A stretch of 64,000 nt of DNA from the NCBI RefSeq assembly GCF_023954305.1, contig NZ_JAMLIG010000001.1:1-64000 (forward strand), in the 5' to 3' direction. A program made the translations under genes and the position numbers. Of this stretch, positions 39,300 through 47,783 are shown in pieces (the stretch's first letter is position 1; every line of letters begins with the position of its first letter). The stretch comes from Mesorhizobium sp. (lineage in GTDB: Bacteria; Pseudomonadota; Alphaproteobacteria; Rhizobiales; Rhizobiaceae). Below the pieces are notes generated by a model, which searched no databases, was not told the DNA's origin, and was given only the letters and a program-made list of their open reading frames with translations.

Positions 39300-40496
39300 T
39301 TGACTGGACCGCTTTCGCATATCCGTGTCCTCGACATGAGCCGCATCATGGCAGGGCCCTGGGCCGGTCAGCTTCTGTCCGATCTCGGCGCCGATGTGAT
39401 CAAGATCGAACGCAAGGGCATGGGCGACGATACGCGCCGCTGGGGGCCGCCCTACCTGAAACACTCGGACGGCAGGGATACCCGAGAATCCGGCTACTAC
39501 CTTTCCGTCAATCGGGGAAAGCGCTCGGTCGAACTCGATCTCTCCACACCATTTGGGCGTGAAGCGATCCTCGCGCTCGCCCGAACGAGTGATATCGTGC
39601 TCGAGAACTTCGTTGCCGGCACCCTGCCGCGCTATGGACTGGGCTACAAGGATTTGTCGGCAGTCAACGCGCGCATCATCTATGCCTCCATAACCGGCTT
39701 CGGGCAGGACGGTCCTCGGTCTTCCGACGCGGCCTACGACTTCATGATCCAGGGCATGGGCGGAATTATGAGTGTCACGGGTCGGCCTGACTCCGAACCC
39801 GGCGGCGGACCACAGAAGGTGGGCGTTCCGATCGTCGATATCATGACCGGCATGTACACGACCGTGGCGGTCCTTGCGGCGCTTGCCCATCGAGAGGCGA
39901 CGGGCAAGGGCGACTACATCGACGTGGCGATGCTCGACGTTTCGGTAGCGATGCTGGCCAACCAGGCGATGAACTATCTCGTCAGCGGTAACGCCCCGGT
40001 CCGTCGTGGCAACAAGCACCCGAATATCCAGCCGCAGGACGTATATGGGGTCGCCGACGGCCACATGGTTCTGGCGGTAGGCAATGACGGACAGTTCAAG
40101 CAATTCGCTGACGCGCTGGGCGCGCCCGAGTGGTCCGACGATCCGCGATTCGCCACCAACGACGCGCGCGTGCGCAATCTGGCGGCACTGGATACGCTAA
40201 TCGACGCCCAACTTTCCAGGCGCCCGTTGAGCCATTGGCTCGACGAGTTGTCGAAGCGCGGCGTCCCATGTGGTCCAATCAACACGGTGCCGATGGCATT
40301 GCATGATCCGCAGGTCGCCCACCGCGAGATGGTGCGCGACATACCCCATCCCTTGGGTGGGACAGTGCGCCATGTGGTCTGCCCCATCCGCTACCAGACG
40401 GCCACTCTCCAATTCGACGAGAGCGCGCCGCTCCTCGGCGCCGACACCGAGGCGGTTCTTGCGGAGCTCGGCCTTGAAAGCGGTGCACCCACATGA
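39300..40496 (+). CDS. class III CoA-transferase (CaiB/BaiF family)
   Basis: This 398-residue CoA-transferase moves CoA between carboxylic acids through an enzyme-bound aspartyl anhydride. It has the N-terminal IRVLDMSRIMAGPWAGQLLSDLGADVIKIE, SVNRGKRSVELDL, the catalytic Asp180 in GVPIVDIMTGMY, and the RGNKHPNIQPQDVYGVADG region. The start is set at TTG 39300, giving MTGPLSHIRVLD, as AGGAAAGGA lies before it; GTG at 39282 is the alternative. It probably activates the imported acid as a CoA thioester. Its stop overlaps the next start (ATGA). Confidence 0.92.
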   Translation: MTGPLSHIRVLDMSRIMAGPWAGQLLSDLGADVIKIERKGMGDDTRRWGPPYLKHSDGRDTRESGYYLSVNRGKRSVELDLSTPFGREAILALARTSDIVLENFVAGTLPRYGLGYKDLSAVNARIIYASITGFGQDGPRSSDAAYDFMIQGMGGIMSVTGRPDSEPGGGPQKVGVPIVDIMTGMYTTVAVLAALAHREATGKGDYIDVAMLDVSVAMLANQAMNYLVSGNAPVRRGNKHPNIQPQDVYGVADGHMVLAVGNDGQFKQFADALGAPEWSDDPRFATNDARVRNLAALDTLIDAQLSRRPLSHWLDELSKRGVPCGPINTVPMALHDPQVAHREMVRDIPHPLGGTVRHVVCPIRYQTATLQFDESAPLLGADTEAVLAELGLESGAPT

Positions 40497-41104
40497 GCGC
40501 ACGCATATCCCTACCTGACGACGGACCACTCACGAGCGAGCAGTCTGCCATAGTCGCCTCGGTCCTGAACGGACGTCGAGGCGAATTGGTAGGCCCTCTG
40601 CGCGCGGCCCTCCATAGCCCCGAACTGGCGGCTCGATGGTCTAAGCTCGGAGAATTCCTGCGCTATGACACCGTTCTCGGGCAAGCCTTGTCCGAGCTGT
40701 CGATCCTTCTGGTCGCACGGCGATGGAATTGTGAACTGGAATGGGCGATTCACAAGCGTGAAGCGCTTAAGGCCGGGATTTCCGACGCCATCGTGTCCGA
40801 CATACGTGACGTGCGTCGACCGCGTCTGACTGACGACGTTCAATCAGCCTGCTACGAATATGTCGCCAGCATACTCAACTGGGGCAATGTCCCCGACAGC
40901 CTCCATCGGGCCGTCAGCGAGAAGCTGGGCGAGCGCGGTGCCGTCGAGCTGACGGCGCTGATCGGTTATTATTCCATGGTCGCGATAACCCTGAACGCGC
41001 ATTCGATTCCCCTGCCGCGCGGCATCGAACCCGAGCTGCTCGCAGCGGGTTCCTCCGACACTCGTCAGGATTTGACCCTCTTGCCAATGCTCGGCGCTGT
41101 CTAA
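40493..41104 (+). CDS. carboxymuconolactone decarboxylase family protein
   Basis: This 203-residue all-helical protein matches the CMD/AhpD-like family: LGQALSELSILLVARRWNCELEWAIHKREALKAGISDAIV, with the conserved Glu, Cys and His (E-W-x-x-H) pattern. The CxxC pair of true AhpD peroxidases is absent, since only one cysteine is in the motif. Family members in catabolic clusters act as decarboxylases or have unknown roles. It overlaps the CoA-transferase gene by 4 bases, so both are translated together. Confidence 0.87.
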   Translation: MSARISLPDDGPLTSEQSAIVASVLNGRRGELVGPLRAALHSPELAARWSKLGEFLRYDTVLGQALSELSILLVARRWNCELEWAIHKREALKAGISDAIVSDIRDVRRPRLTDDVQSACYEYVASILNWGNVPDSLHRAVSEKLGERGAVELTALIGYYSMVAITLNAHSIPLPRGIEPELLAAGSSDTRQDLTLLPMLGAV

Positions 41105-41149
41105 GGCTCCCTTCATCGCGATCCAATCATCCCTAACAGGAGATCCCCA

Positions 41150-42031
41150 GTGACCGACACGCAACCAGTCCGCGGTCTCTCTGCCCCCAAGACGCCCTTG
41201 CCGGCGGACTCGTGGGAATGTCATTCGCACGTATTCGGCCCTTTTGATTGCTATCCGCTTGATCCCGGCTGTGCCTACCAGCCGCCCTTTGGCCCGCTCG
41301 CACACTACCGTGCGATGCTGGATATGGCCGGTTTCGCCTATGGCGTTGCCATTCACGCGTCCGCGAACGGCTTCGACAACGACTGCGTTCGGGACGCCGC
41401 GAAGTCCGCGCCCGGGAAGATCCGGTTTGTGGGCGTGCCCTCGCCCGACACACCCGAGAGCGAAATGTCGGCTCTCGTTGCCGACGGAATGTGCGGGATC
41501 CGCATCACCGAAGTCGGGCCCAGCTATGGCGGGCCAAAGCGCGTCGGCGTCCTCGGCCTCGAAGATTTCAAGACCAGCGCGCCGGCCATGGCAGAACTTG
41601 GCCTCTACGCCAGCATCTGGGCCAAGGCCGACTACCTTGCCCAGGAACGCGCCTATCTCGAAACGGCGCCAGTGCCCGTTGTCCTGGACCACATGGGCAA
41701 TTTCGATCCGGCACGCGGCGTCGGGGACGACTCCTTCAAGGCGATCCTCGGCATGCTTGGATCGGGCAATATCTGGGTGAAACTGACTGCCCAGCGGACT
41801 TCCGGCGAAGCCTGGGACGTCTGCGAGAACGTGCGTGCATTCCATGACGCCCTGCTGTTAGCGGCGCCGGACCGCTGCCTGTTCGGATCGGACTGGCCCT
41901 ATATCATGATGGACAAGAACCTGCCCGATATCGGCGGGCAGATCGACCTGTTCGACGCCTGGGTCGCGGACGAGACCCTCCGGCGCAAGGTCTTCGTCGA
42001 GAACCCGCGCGCGCTGCATGGGATCGCCTGA
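41150..42031 (+). CDS. amidohydrolase family protein (2-pyrone-4,6-dicarboxylate hydrolase-like)
   Basis: This 293-residue TIM-barrel metal-dependent hydrolase is of the amidohydrolase-2 type. The metal motif is WECHSHVFGP (His25, His27), with later VVLDHMGNF and the active-site aspartate in CLFGSDWPY. The organisation resembles LigI, which opens the lactone 2-pyrone-4,6-dicarboxylate, so a lactone or similar ring may be its substrate. The start is GTG at 41150, with ACAGGAG 8 bases upstream. It lies 45 bases after the CMD-family gene and 2 bases before the next gene. Confidence 0.88.
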   Translation: MTDTQPVRGLSAPKTPLPADSWECHSHVFGPFDCYPLDPGCAYQPPFGPLAHYRAMLDMAGFAYGVAIHASANGFDNDCVRDAAKSAPGKIRFVGVPSPDTPESEMSALVADGMCGIRITEVGPSYGGPKRVGVLGLEDFKTSAPAMAELGLYASIWAKADYLAQERAYLETAPVPVVLDHMGNFDPARGVGDDSFKAILGMLGSGNIWVKLTAQRTSGEAWDVCENVRAFHDALLLAAPDRCLFGSDWPYIMMDKNLPDIGGQIDLFDAWVADETLRRKVFVENPRALHGIA

Positions 42032-42033
42032 CG

Positions 42034-42816
42034 ATGCCATGGATCGAGGTCAACGGCGTCAGCCTGCGCTACGAACTTTCCGGCGAAGGGCGCCTCTTGG
42101 TTCTGAGCAACGAAATGGTGGGAATGATCGAGAGTTGGGACGGCGTGATGGCTGCCCTGCCCGCCGGTTTCCGCGTTCTGCGCTATGACCAACGCGGTTT
42201 CGGCCTGTCCGAAAAGCGATCCGACTTCACGCTCGACGACCACGTCGCCGACCTTGCGGCGTTGCTTGACGCCGTGGTGCCGGGCGAACCCGCGATCATC
42301 GCGGGATGCGCTATCGGTGCCTCCATCGCGCTATCCCTTGCCGTCCGCCAACCCATGCGCGTCGCCGCCTTGGTGCTCGCAAGCCCAGCAATCGGCGGGA
42401 TGCCGGACGCCGCGCGCGAGGCGATGCGGCAACGCATGGATGTGGTCCGAGAGAACGGTGTGCGGTCGGTGACCGACTTTATGTTCACCTTCACTTATCC
42501 CGAAGCGCTGAGCAATTGCACGGATATCGCGGAGGCTCACAAGCTTCGCTGGCTGTCCGCAGGCCGCGCAGCCTTCGTGCGCGTCAACGAGATGGTCGCA
42601 GAATACGACCTCGGCCCCGAACTCGAGCGTGTCGAGTGTCCGACGCTGGTGCTGGGATCTATCCACGACAAGATCCGGCCGGTTGAAGCCTGCCGTGCTA
42701 TCGCTGACAAGATTCCCAGATCCAGTTTCGACACGATAGACGCCGCGCATTTCGCGTCGATCCAGAACGCAGTCGCCTTCGCGAAAGCAATCGTCGACTT
42801 TGTTGCTCGACGGTGA
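42034..42816 (+). CDS. alpha/beta-hydrolase fold protein lacking nucleophile serine (paralogue)
   Basis: This 260-residue protein is closely similar in layout to the one at 33196 (WIEVNGVSLRYELSGEG, FRVLRYDQRGFGLSE). The nucleophile elbow reads AGCAIGAS, so Ala93 occupies the serine position, and Cys92 is next to it. His239 (DAAHFASIQN) and an acid in GSIHDKIRP remain. The oxyanion strand reads LSNEMVG in place of the common H-G motif. It begins 2 bases after the amidohydrolase stop. The chemistry may be a lyase or isomerase type or assisted by the adjacent cysteine (inference). Confidence 0.86.
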   Translation: MPWIEVNGVSLRYELSGEGRLLVLSNEMVGMIESWDGVMAALPAGFRVLRYDQRGFGLSEKRSDFTLDDHVADLAALLDAVVPGEPAIIAGCAIGASIALSLAVRQPMRVAALVLASPAIGGMPDAAREAMRQRMDVVRENGVRSVTDFMFTFTYPEALSNCTDIAEAHKLRWLSAGRAAFVRVNEMVAEYDLGPELERVECPTLVLGSIHDKIRPVEACRAIADKIPRSSFDTIDAAHFASIQNAVAFAKAIVDFVARR

Positions 42817-42862
42817 CGCAACGGGTGCGGGACGGATTCGCGCAGCACTCGCCCACGCAGGA

Positions 42863-43627
42863 TCAGGGCTTGAACACCGGCATGCGCTTCTCACGGAACG
42901 CCGCCAGCGCCTCGGCGCTGTCCTCGGACGTCGAGAGCGCGGCGGTCTGCCCCTGCTCGAAGCGGTAACCCTCGTAGATCGACTGCCCTTCGGTCACCTG
43001 AAACGACTTCTTCGCCGCGCGAACGGCCGACGGGCTCGCCTTGGCGATGTCGGCGGCAATGGCCATCGCAGTAGGCAACAGCTCGTCGGGCGTCGTGCAG
43101 GCCGAAGCCACGCCCTTCTGCAGCAGGTCGGCACCGTACATGCGCCGAGCGGTGTAGATCAGCAGCCGGGCATCCGATTCGCCGAAGTGCCGGCGGACAT
43201 GGGCGACACCTCCGGCCAGACCCACGTTGACTTCGGTCATCTGAAGAAAGCCCTTGTCCGACACGACCAGGATGTCGCAGCACAGCGCGGTGACGCATCC
43301 GGCGCCGATGGCCGCGCCGTTCACCGCCGCAATGATTGGCTTTGGGCATTCGAGCAGGCAATCGAAACTGGCCCGGACACGGCGATTATGCGCGGCATAG
43401 GCGCCCGGACCCTGCGTCGGGCGCTCGGAGAGATCCGCACCGGCCGAAAAGGCCTTGCCCTCGCCGGTCAGAACGATGGCGCGCACATCCGCTCGATCAC
43501 CCAGTTCATCGAACACGTGCTGAAATTCCTCGCGCATGGCATTGTTCTGCGCATTCACTGGGGGCCTGGCGATGGTGACACGGGCCACATAATCCCTGAT
43601 CTCCACGCTGAGTGTCCGCAGTGTCAT
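42863..43627 (-). CDS. enoyl-CoA hydratase/isomerase family protein
   Basis: This 254-residue crotonase-fold protein contains AIVLTGEGKAFSAGADLSERP for the oxyanion hole and IIAAVNGAAIGAGCVTALCCDILVVSD for the second signature. It is expected to act on a CoA thioester, such as the product of the CoA-transferase in this cluster. The ATG at 43627 is chosen because GAGAGGA lies just before it. An upstream TTG at 43666 has no better site. It is convergent with the rightward operon and divergent from the GntR gene. Confidence 0.9.
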   Translation of the reverse strand: MTLRTLSVEIRDYVARVTIARPPVNAQNNAMREEFQHVFDELGDRADVRAIVLTGEGKAFSAGADLSERPTQGPGAYAAHNRRVRASFDCLLECPKPIIAAVNGAAIGAGCVTALCCDILVVSDKGFLQMTEVNVGLAGGVAHVRRHFGESDARLLIYTARRMYGADLLQKGVASACTTPDELLPTAMAIAADIAKASPSAVRAAKKSFQVTEGQSIYEGYRFEQGQTAALSTSEDSAEALAAFREKRMPVFKP

Positions 43628-43682
43628 TGTCCTCTCCGCATCGATCGGGGGCAGCTCCCCTTGCAAATAAAGGTGTATGAAC

Positions 43683-43693
43683 TATCTTATAGA
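43683..43693. promoter_or_regulatory. candidate GntR operator 2 (CTAT-N3-ATAG)
   Basis: CTATCTTATAG is an inverted repeat of the same type as at 38970-38980. It overlaps the -10 box of the crotonase gene's promoter, where a repressor would block transcription. Confidence 0.42.
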
Positions 43694-43715
43694 TTGATGA
43701 CATTTTTCTAGCAAG
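43687..43715 (-). promoter_or_regulatory. candidate promoter of the crotonase gene
   Basis: On the minus strand TTGCTA (43710-43715) and TATAAG (43687-43692) are spaced by 17 bases, about 60 bases ahead of the start codon at 43627. The -10 box lies inside the palindrome. Confidence 0.5.
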
Positions 43716-43861
43716 CATTTCTTTGCGCAATGCGTGAAGCTTCTTGAACTGCTATCCTGTTTAAGGGATTGCAGGCGCAAACAGCGCGATACCGGAACAC
43801 TCAGAAACGCCACTAGACTAGCTTATATGGACGCGTCTGACGCAATAGACCGAGGCATGCG

Positions 43862-44608
43862 ATGAGCGATACGGACACTTTCGCCAACGATGCGCTGCGC
43901 AAGAGCGCTGTCGCGCGGTACCTGCAACTCGCCGGTCTTTTTCGCCGGAGGATCGAAAGTGGCGAATGGGCTGTCGGCAGCCAGATTCCGACAGTGGAGG
44001 TCCTGGCGAAGCAATTCGGCGTCGCGACGATGACCATTCGCCAAGCCCTCAACATCTTGGAGGAGGAACGCCTGATCGAACGGCATCGGGCAAAAGGAAC
44101 CTTCGTCCTGGCGCAGCCTAAGAAAAATCTGTGGTGCAGGGTGCATACCGATTGGACGGGGCTGCTGATCGCACGGGACGGCGCCACGATTGAAATTCTG
44201 TTGGACGAGAGTGGCGTTCAGCTGCCCCCCTGGGATGGCGAGTCCGGAATCCCGGCCAGGTGTTATCGGCATTTGCGGCGACGCCATCTCAGGGCAAAGT
44301 CGCCCTTTCTGCTGGCCGATGTCTTCGTCGCCGAAGACATCGTTCCGCTGATCCCCGAAAGCGCGTATTCCACGATGACGGCAATGCGGCTGGTTGCGGA
44401 TTTGCCCGGGCACAAGATTTCGGCAGCCTACCAGACCTTGACCATCGGAGCGGCCGATCTTGAAACCGCGAACTATCTGGAAATTCCTCTCGGCGACGCG
44501 GTGGCAAAGGTCCAACGCATAGCGATCGACGAGGACGGCAAGGTGATCCTGATGGCCAACGGGCTCTACCGCGGCGATTCCGTCAGGCTGGAGATGAAGC
44601 TGCGCTGA
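43862..44608 (+). CDS. GntR family regulator with UTRA domain
   Basis: This 248-residue transcription factor has an N-terminal winged helix (about 17-85: LAGLFRRRIESGEWAVGSQIPTVEVLAKQFGVATMTIRQALNILEEERLIERHRAKGTFV). A C-terminal UTRA ligand-binding domain of the HutC/FarR subfamily follows (about 95-245). Such proteins usually repress catabolic operons until a pathway compound binds. It is placed at the end of the catabolic cluster, and is the likely regulator of both flanking operons through the CTAT-N3-ATAG sites. The ATG at 43862 is the standard start for this fold. Confidence 0.92.
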   Translation: MSDTDTFANDALRKSAVARYLQLAGLFRRRIESGEWAVGSQIPTVEVLAKQFGVATMTIRQALNILEEERLIERHRAKGTFVLAQPKKNLWCRVHTDWTGLLIARDGATIEILLDESGVQLPPWDGESGIPARCYRHLRRRHLRAKSPFLLADVFVAEDIVPLIPESAYSTMTAMRLVADLPGHKISAAYQTLTIGAADLETANYLEIPLGDAVAKVQRIAIDEDGKVILMANGLYRGDSVRLEMKLR

Positions 44609-44860
44609 TGGCAAGCGGGTGGAAAGCGCTCGACCAGCTATCCGACGTAGTCTGCAATCATGCGATTATTGCTGCCCTCCGCGCGGCCCTCGCTGAGTAT
44701 CTGCCGGAGCGAAAACATACAGCGAAACGCCTGGTATGAATCGCGGCGTGACTTCCGGTCATCACACCGACACCCGTATGCTCGTTGTTCCCTTCTCCAA
44801 ACAAAACTGGAAAACGCCCCTTGCCTCTTAACCCCGCGTTCTATAGGGCTTGCCGCGGTT

Positions 44861-44937
<77 letters not shown>

Positions 44938-45015
44938 TTGAAATTCCGTGGCGTGCGGTCCATCTTCGCGTCGCAATCCCCTCCCGGGGCATCTCCCCAG
45001 CCAGCAAGGTCATCC

Positions 45016-45690
45016 ATGGAAATCTTCACCGCCGAGGGGTTCACCGCGCTTCTGCAGGTGCTGGCGATCGACCTTGTCCTTGCCGGCGACAATGCCATCG
45101 TCATCGGCCTCGCGGCGGCGGGTCTGCCGAAGGACCAGCGCAACAAGGCGATCGTCATCGGAATCCTGGCGGCGACCGTGCTGCGCATCGGCTTTGCGCT
45201 GATCACCACCCAGTTGCTCGCGCTCGGCCCGGGCCTGCTCGTCGCCGGCGGCCTGCTGCTGCTGTGGGTTTGCTGGAAGATGTACCGCGAAATGACGGTC
45301 ACGCACGAGCAGGAACAGGATGCCGAGGAGGCCCTGCTCAACCGGGACACCGACGACGACGGCAGGATCGCCGGCGGCGCGCCGCGCAAGACGTTCGCCC
45401 AGGCTGCCTGGCAGATCGTCATTGCCGACGTCTCGATGTCGCTCGACAACGTGCTGGCGGTCGCGGGCGCGGCGCGCGAGCATCCCACCGTGCTGATCAT
45501 CGGCCTTGCCATGTCGATCGCGCTGATGGGCTTTGCCGCGTCGTTCATCGCCCGGCTGCTGCACCGTCACCGCTGGATCGCCTATGTCGGTCTGGTCATC
45601 ATCCTCTACGTCGCGCTGAAGATGATGTATGACGGCGCCGTCGGCATCTGGCCGGAATACAGCTTCGGAGCCCTGTTCGGCGGGGCCTGA
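45016..45690 (+). CDS. TerC family integral membrane protein
   Basis: This 224-residue protein of the TerC / YjbE group has about seven membrane segments. It has the paired acidic motifs LAIDLVLAGDNAIVIGLAAAG near the N-terminus and VIADVSMSLDNVLAVAGAA in the second half, which line the transport site. Members of this family export metal ions such as manganese; specificity here is not known. The hydrophilic loop between the halves (EQEQDAEEALLNRDTDDDGR) is acidic and could bind metal. It follows the tRNA-Pro by 78 bases and ends in a strong terminator. Confidence 0.9.
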   Translation: MEIFTAEGFTALLQVLAIDLVLAGDNAIVIGLAAAGLPKDQRNKAIVIGILAATVLRIGFALITTQLLALGPGLLVAGGLLLLWVCWKMYREMTVTHEQEQDAEEALLNRDTDDDGRIAGGAPRKTFAQAAWQIVIADVSMSLDNVLAVAGAAREHPTVLIIGLAMSIALMGFAASFIARLLHRHRWIAYVGLVIILYVALKMMYDGAVGIWPEYSFGALFGGA

Positions 45691-45694
45691 GCGC

Positions 45695-45716
45695 GGCCGG
45701 CCCAGGCCGGCCTTTT
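45695..45716 (+). terminator. rho-independent terminator of the TerC gene
   Basis: GGCCGG and CCGGCC pair around a 6-base loop, followed by TTTTA. It overlaps the stop codon of the opposing merR-type gene. Confidence 0.8.
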
Positions 45717-46260
45717 AGCGCACCTGGTCGAGCAGGCGCTTGCATTCGAGGAGGTCGAACAATGCCTCCTGCAGCAAGGCTCGGTTGTCCTTCGACAGGC
45801 GCGACTGACCCGGCGCCACCGGGCCTTCGTCGTCAGCCTTGCCAAGTCCGAAGAAGCGCCGGCTCGGCCTGACCTTCGGCTCGCCGACCAGCATCTCGTC
45901 ATCCAGTCCGCGCGGCGGGGCGCTGGCCGCGGCGGCAGCATGCGCCGCCTCCTGCTTGCGCGCGGCGATGGTGGCGACGGCCGCCATGTCGCCGGTGCCG
46001 ACAGCCGCGATGAACTGGTTGCCGTTCTCGCGCAGCAGCTTCTGTACGCCCTTGATCGTATAGCCCTGGTCGTAGAGCAGATGGCGGATGCCCTTGATCA
46101 GGTCCACGTCCTGCGGGCGATAGTAGCGGCGGCCGCCGCCGCGCTTCATCGGCTTGATCTGGGTGAAGCGGGTCTCCCAGAAGCGCAACACGTGCTGGGG
46201 GAGATCGAGGTCCTCGGCCACCTCGCTGATGGTGCGGAACGCGTCTGGGCTCTTGTCCAT
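45715..46260 (-). CDS. MerR family transcriptional regulator
   Basis: This 181-residue protein has a MerR-type winged helix at its N-terminus (TISEVAEDLDLPQHVLRFWETRFTQIKPMKRGGGRRYYRPQDVDLIKGIRHLLYDQGYTIKGVQKLL). It lacks the metal-binding cysteines of MerR itself. The C-terminal part is Ala-rich and variable. It lies downstream of ihfA, a conserved alphaproteobacterial arrangement, and its target is unknown. The ATG at 46260 is used because it starts right before the fold; an upstream ATG at 46320 would add 20 unconserved residues. Confidence 0.9.
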   Translation of the reverse strand: MDKSPDAFRTISEVAEDLDLPQHVLRFWETRFTQIKPMKRGGGRRYYRPQDVDLIKGIRHLLYDQGYTIKGVQKLLRENGNQFIAAVGTGDMAAVATIAARKQEAAHAAAAASAPPRGLDDEMLVGEPKVRPSRRFFGLGKADDEGPVAPGQSRLSKDNRALLQEALFDLLECKRLLDQVR

Positions 46261-46357
46261 GCGGATACGCCTCGTCGAATCCTGATTCGCCACGCATTCC
46301 ATCGGTTCGCGCGGCGGCATTCAAGAGAGGCGGTGAACTGGGCGAGCTCGCCCCCAG

Positions 46358-46681
46358 CTATTTCGCGGCCTTGGACTTGGCCTGCTGATGGTTGCGCAGG
46401 ATCTTGCTCTTCAGCACGTTCGACGCCTTGAACGTCATCACCTTGCGCGGCAGGATCGGGACTTCCTCGCCTGTCTTGGGATTGCGCCCGATCCGCTCGT
46501 TCTTCGAGCGGACCTGAAAGGTGGCGAAGGAGGACAGTTTGACCGTCTCGCCGCGCACGATCGCGTCGCAGATTTCGTCGAGCACCATTTCAACGAGCTG
46601 AGCGGATTCGGTTCGAGACAATCCGACCTTGCGGTAGACTGCCTCGGCGAGGTCGGCGCGCGTAAGTGTGTTTCCCCCCAT
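46358..46681 (-). CDS. ihfA: integration host factor subunit alpha
   Basis: IHF-alpha pairs with IHF-beta to bend DNA sharply at specific sites. The 107-residue protein has LTRADLAEAVYRKVGLSRTESAQLVEMVLDEI, VKLSSFATFQVRSKNERIGRNPKTGEEVPI, with the intercalating proline in the N-P-K-T-G-E arm, and a basic tail rich in Lys. The MGGNTLTRADLAEAVYRKVG start is typical of rhizobia. It lies between fabH and the MerR-type gene. Confidence 0.96.
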   Translation of the reverse strand: MGGNTLTRADLAEAVYRKVGLSRTESAQLVEMVLDEICDAIVRGETVKLSSFATFQVRSKNERIGRNPKTGEEVPILPRKVMTFKASNVLKSKILRNHQQAKSKAAK

Positions 46682-46811
46682 ACGACCTTCCTACCGACCG
46701 AAAAATCCGATTAATCAGCAATGTAGCAACGTAAAAAATCGACCGCCCCGGGTCAAGAACCCTTCATAGCCATCTACGCCAGAAGGCGCGACGTCGCCGT
46801 CGTATACAGTT

Positions 46812-47783
46812 TTACCAGCGTAGCAGAACAGCGCCCCACGTAAAGCCTCCGCCCATCGCCTCGATCATGACGAGGTCGCCTTTCTGGATCCGGCCGTCGG
46901 CGACAGCGACCGAAAGGGCGAGCGGAACCGAGGCCGCGGAGGTATTGCCATGTTCGCTGACGGTTGCCACGACCTTCGACGGCGCGATGCCCATCTTCTT
47001 GGCCGAGGCGTCGATGATGCGCAGATTGGCCTGGTGCGGAACGAACCAGTCGAGTTCGTCGACCGTGGCGCCGCCGGCCGAAAGGGTGGCCGTCACCACG
47101 TCCGTGATCATGCCGACCGCGTGCTTGAAAACTTCCCGGCCTTCCATGCGCAGGTGCCCGACAGTACCGGTGGTCGACGGCCCGCCGTCGACGTAGAGCT
47201 TGTCCTTGTGGGTGCCGTCGGAGCGTAGTGCCGAGGCGAGGATGCCGCGGTCGGCCGTCGTCCCGCCGGTCTCGGCCGCTTCGAGCACGATGGCGCCGGC
47301 GCCGTCGCCGAACAGCACGCAGGTGGTGCGGTCCGACCAATCCAGAATGCGCGAGAAGGTCTCCGCCCCGATCACGAGGACGCGCCTGGCCATGCCGCCG
47401 CGGATGTGCAGGTCGGCGACCGAGACGGCGTAGACGAAGCCGCTGCACACCGCCTGCAGGTCGAAAGCGAATCCGTGCCGCATGCCGAGACGCTGCTGGA
47501 TTTCGACCGACGTCGCCGGAAAAGTGTGATTCGGCGTCGACGTGGCGAGGATGATGAGATCGATGTCGTCGGGGGTAAGCTTCGCGTCGGCGAGCGCGGC
47601 GCGGGCCGCGGCTTCGCCAAGCGAGGCCGTCGTCTCGTCGTCGGAGGCGATATGGCGCTGCCTGATCCCCGTGCGCTGGACGATCCACTCGTCCGACGTG
47701 TCGACCATGAGGGCGAGTTCGGCATTAGTGAGCACGCGCCGCGGCAGGGCGGAACCCACCCCCATCACTTGAGAGCGGATCAT
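46812..47783 (-). CDS. fabH: beta-ketoacyl-ACP synthase III
   Basis: FabH condenses acetyl-CoA with malonyl-ACP to start fatty acid synthesis. The 323-residue sequence has the complete Cys-His-Asn triad: Cys113 in LQAVCSGF, His250 in WFVPHQAN and Asn280 in EHGNTSAAS, and the GGGFTWGAVLLRW ending. Its start overlaps the plsX stop (TGATG), so they are translationally coupled. Confidence 0.97.
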   Translation of the reverse strand: MIRSQVMGVGSALPRRVLTNAELALMVDTSDEWIVQRTGIRQRHIASDDETTASLGEAAARAALADAKLTPDDIDLIILATSTPNHTFPATSVEIQQRLGMRHGFAFDLQAVCSGFVYAVSVADLHIRGGMARRVLVIGAETFSRILDWSDRTTCVLFGDGAGAIVLEAAETGGTTADRGILASALRSDGTHKDKLYVDGGPSTTGTVGHLRMEGREVFKHAVGMITDVVTATLSAGGATVDELDWFVPHQANLRIIDASAKKMGIAPSKVVATVSEHGNTSAASVPLALSVAVADGRIQKGDLVMIEAMGGGFTWGAVLLRW

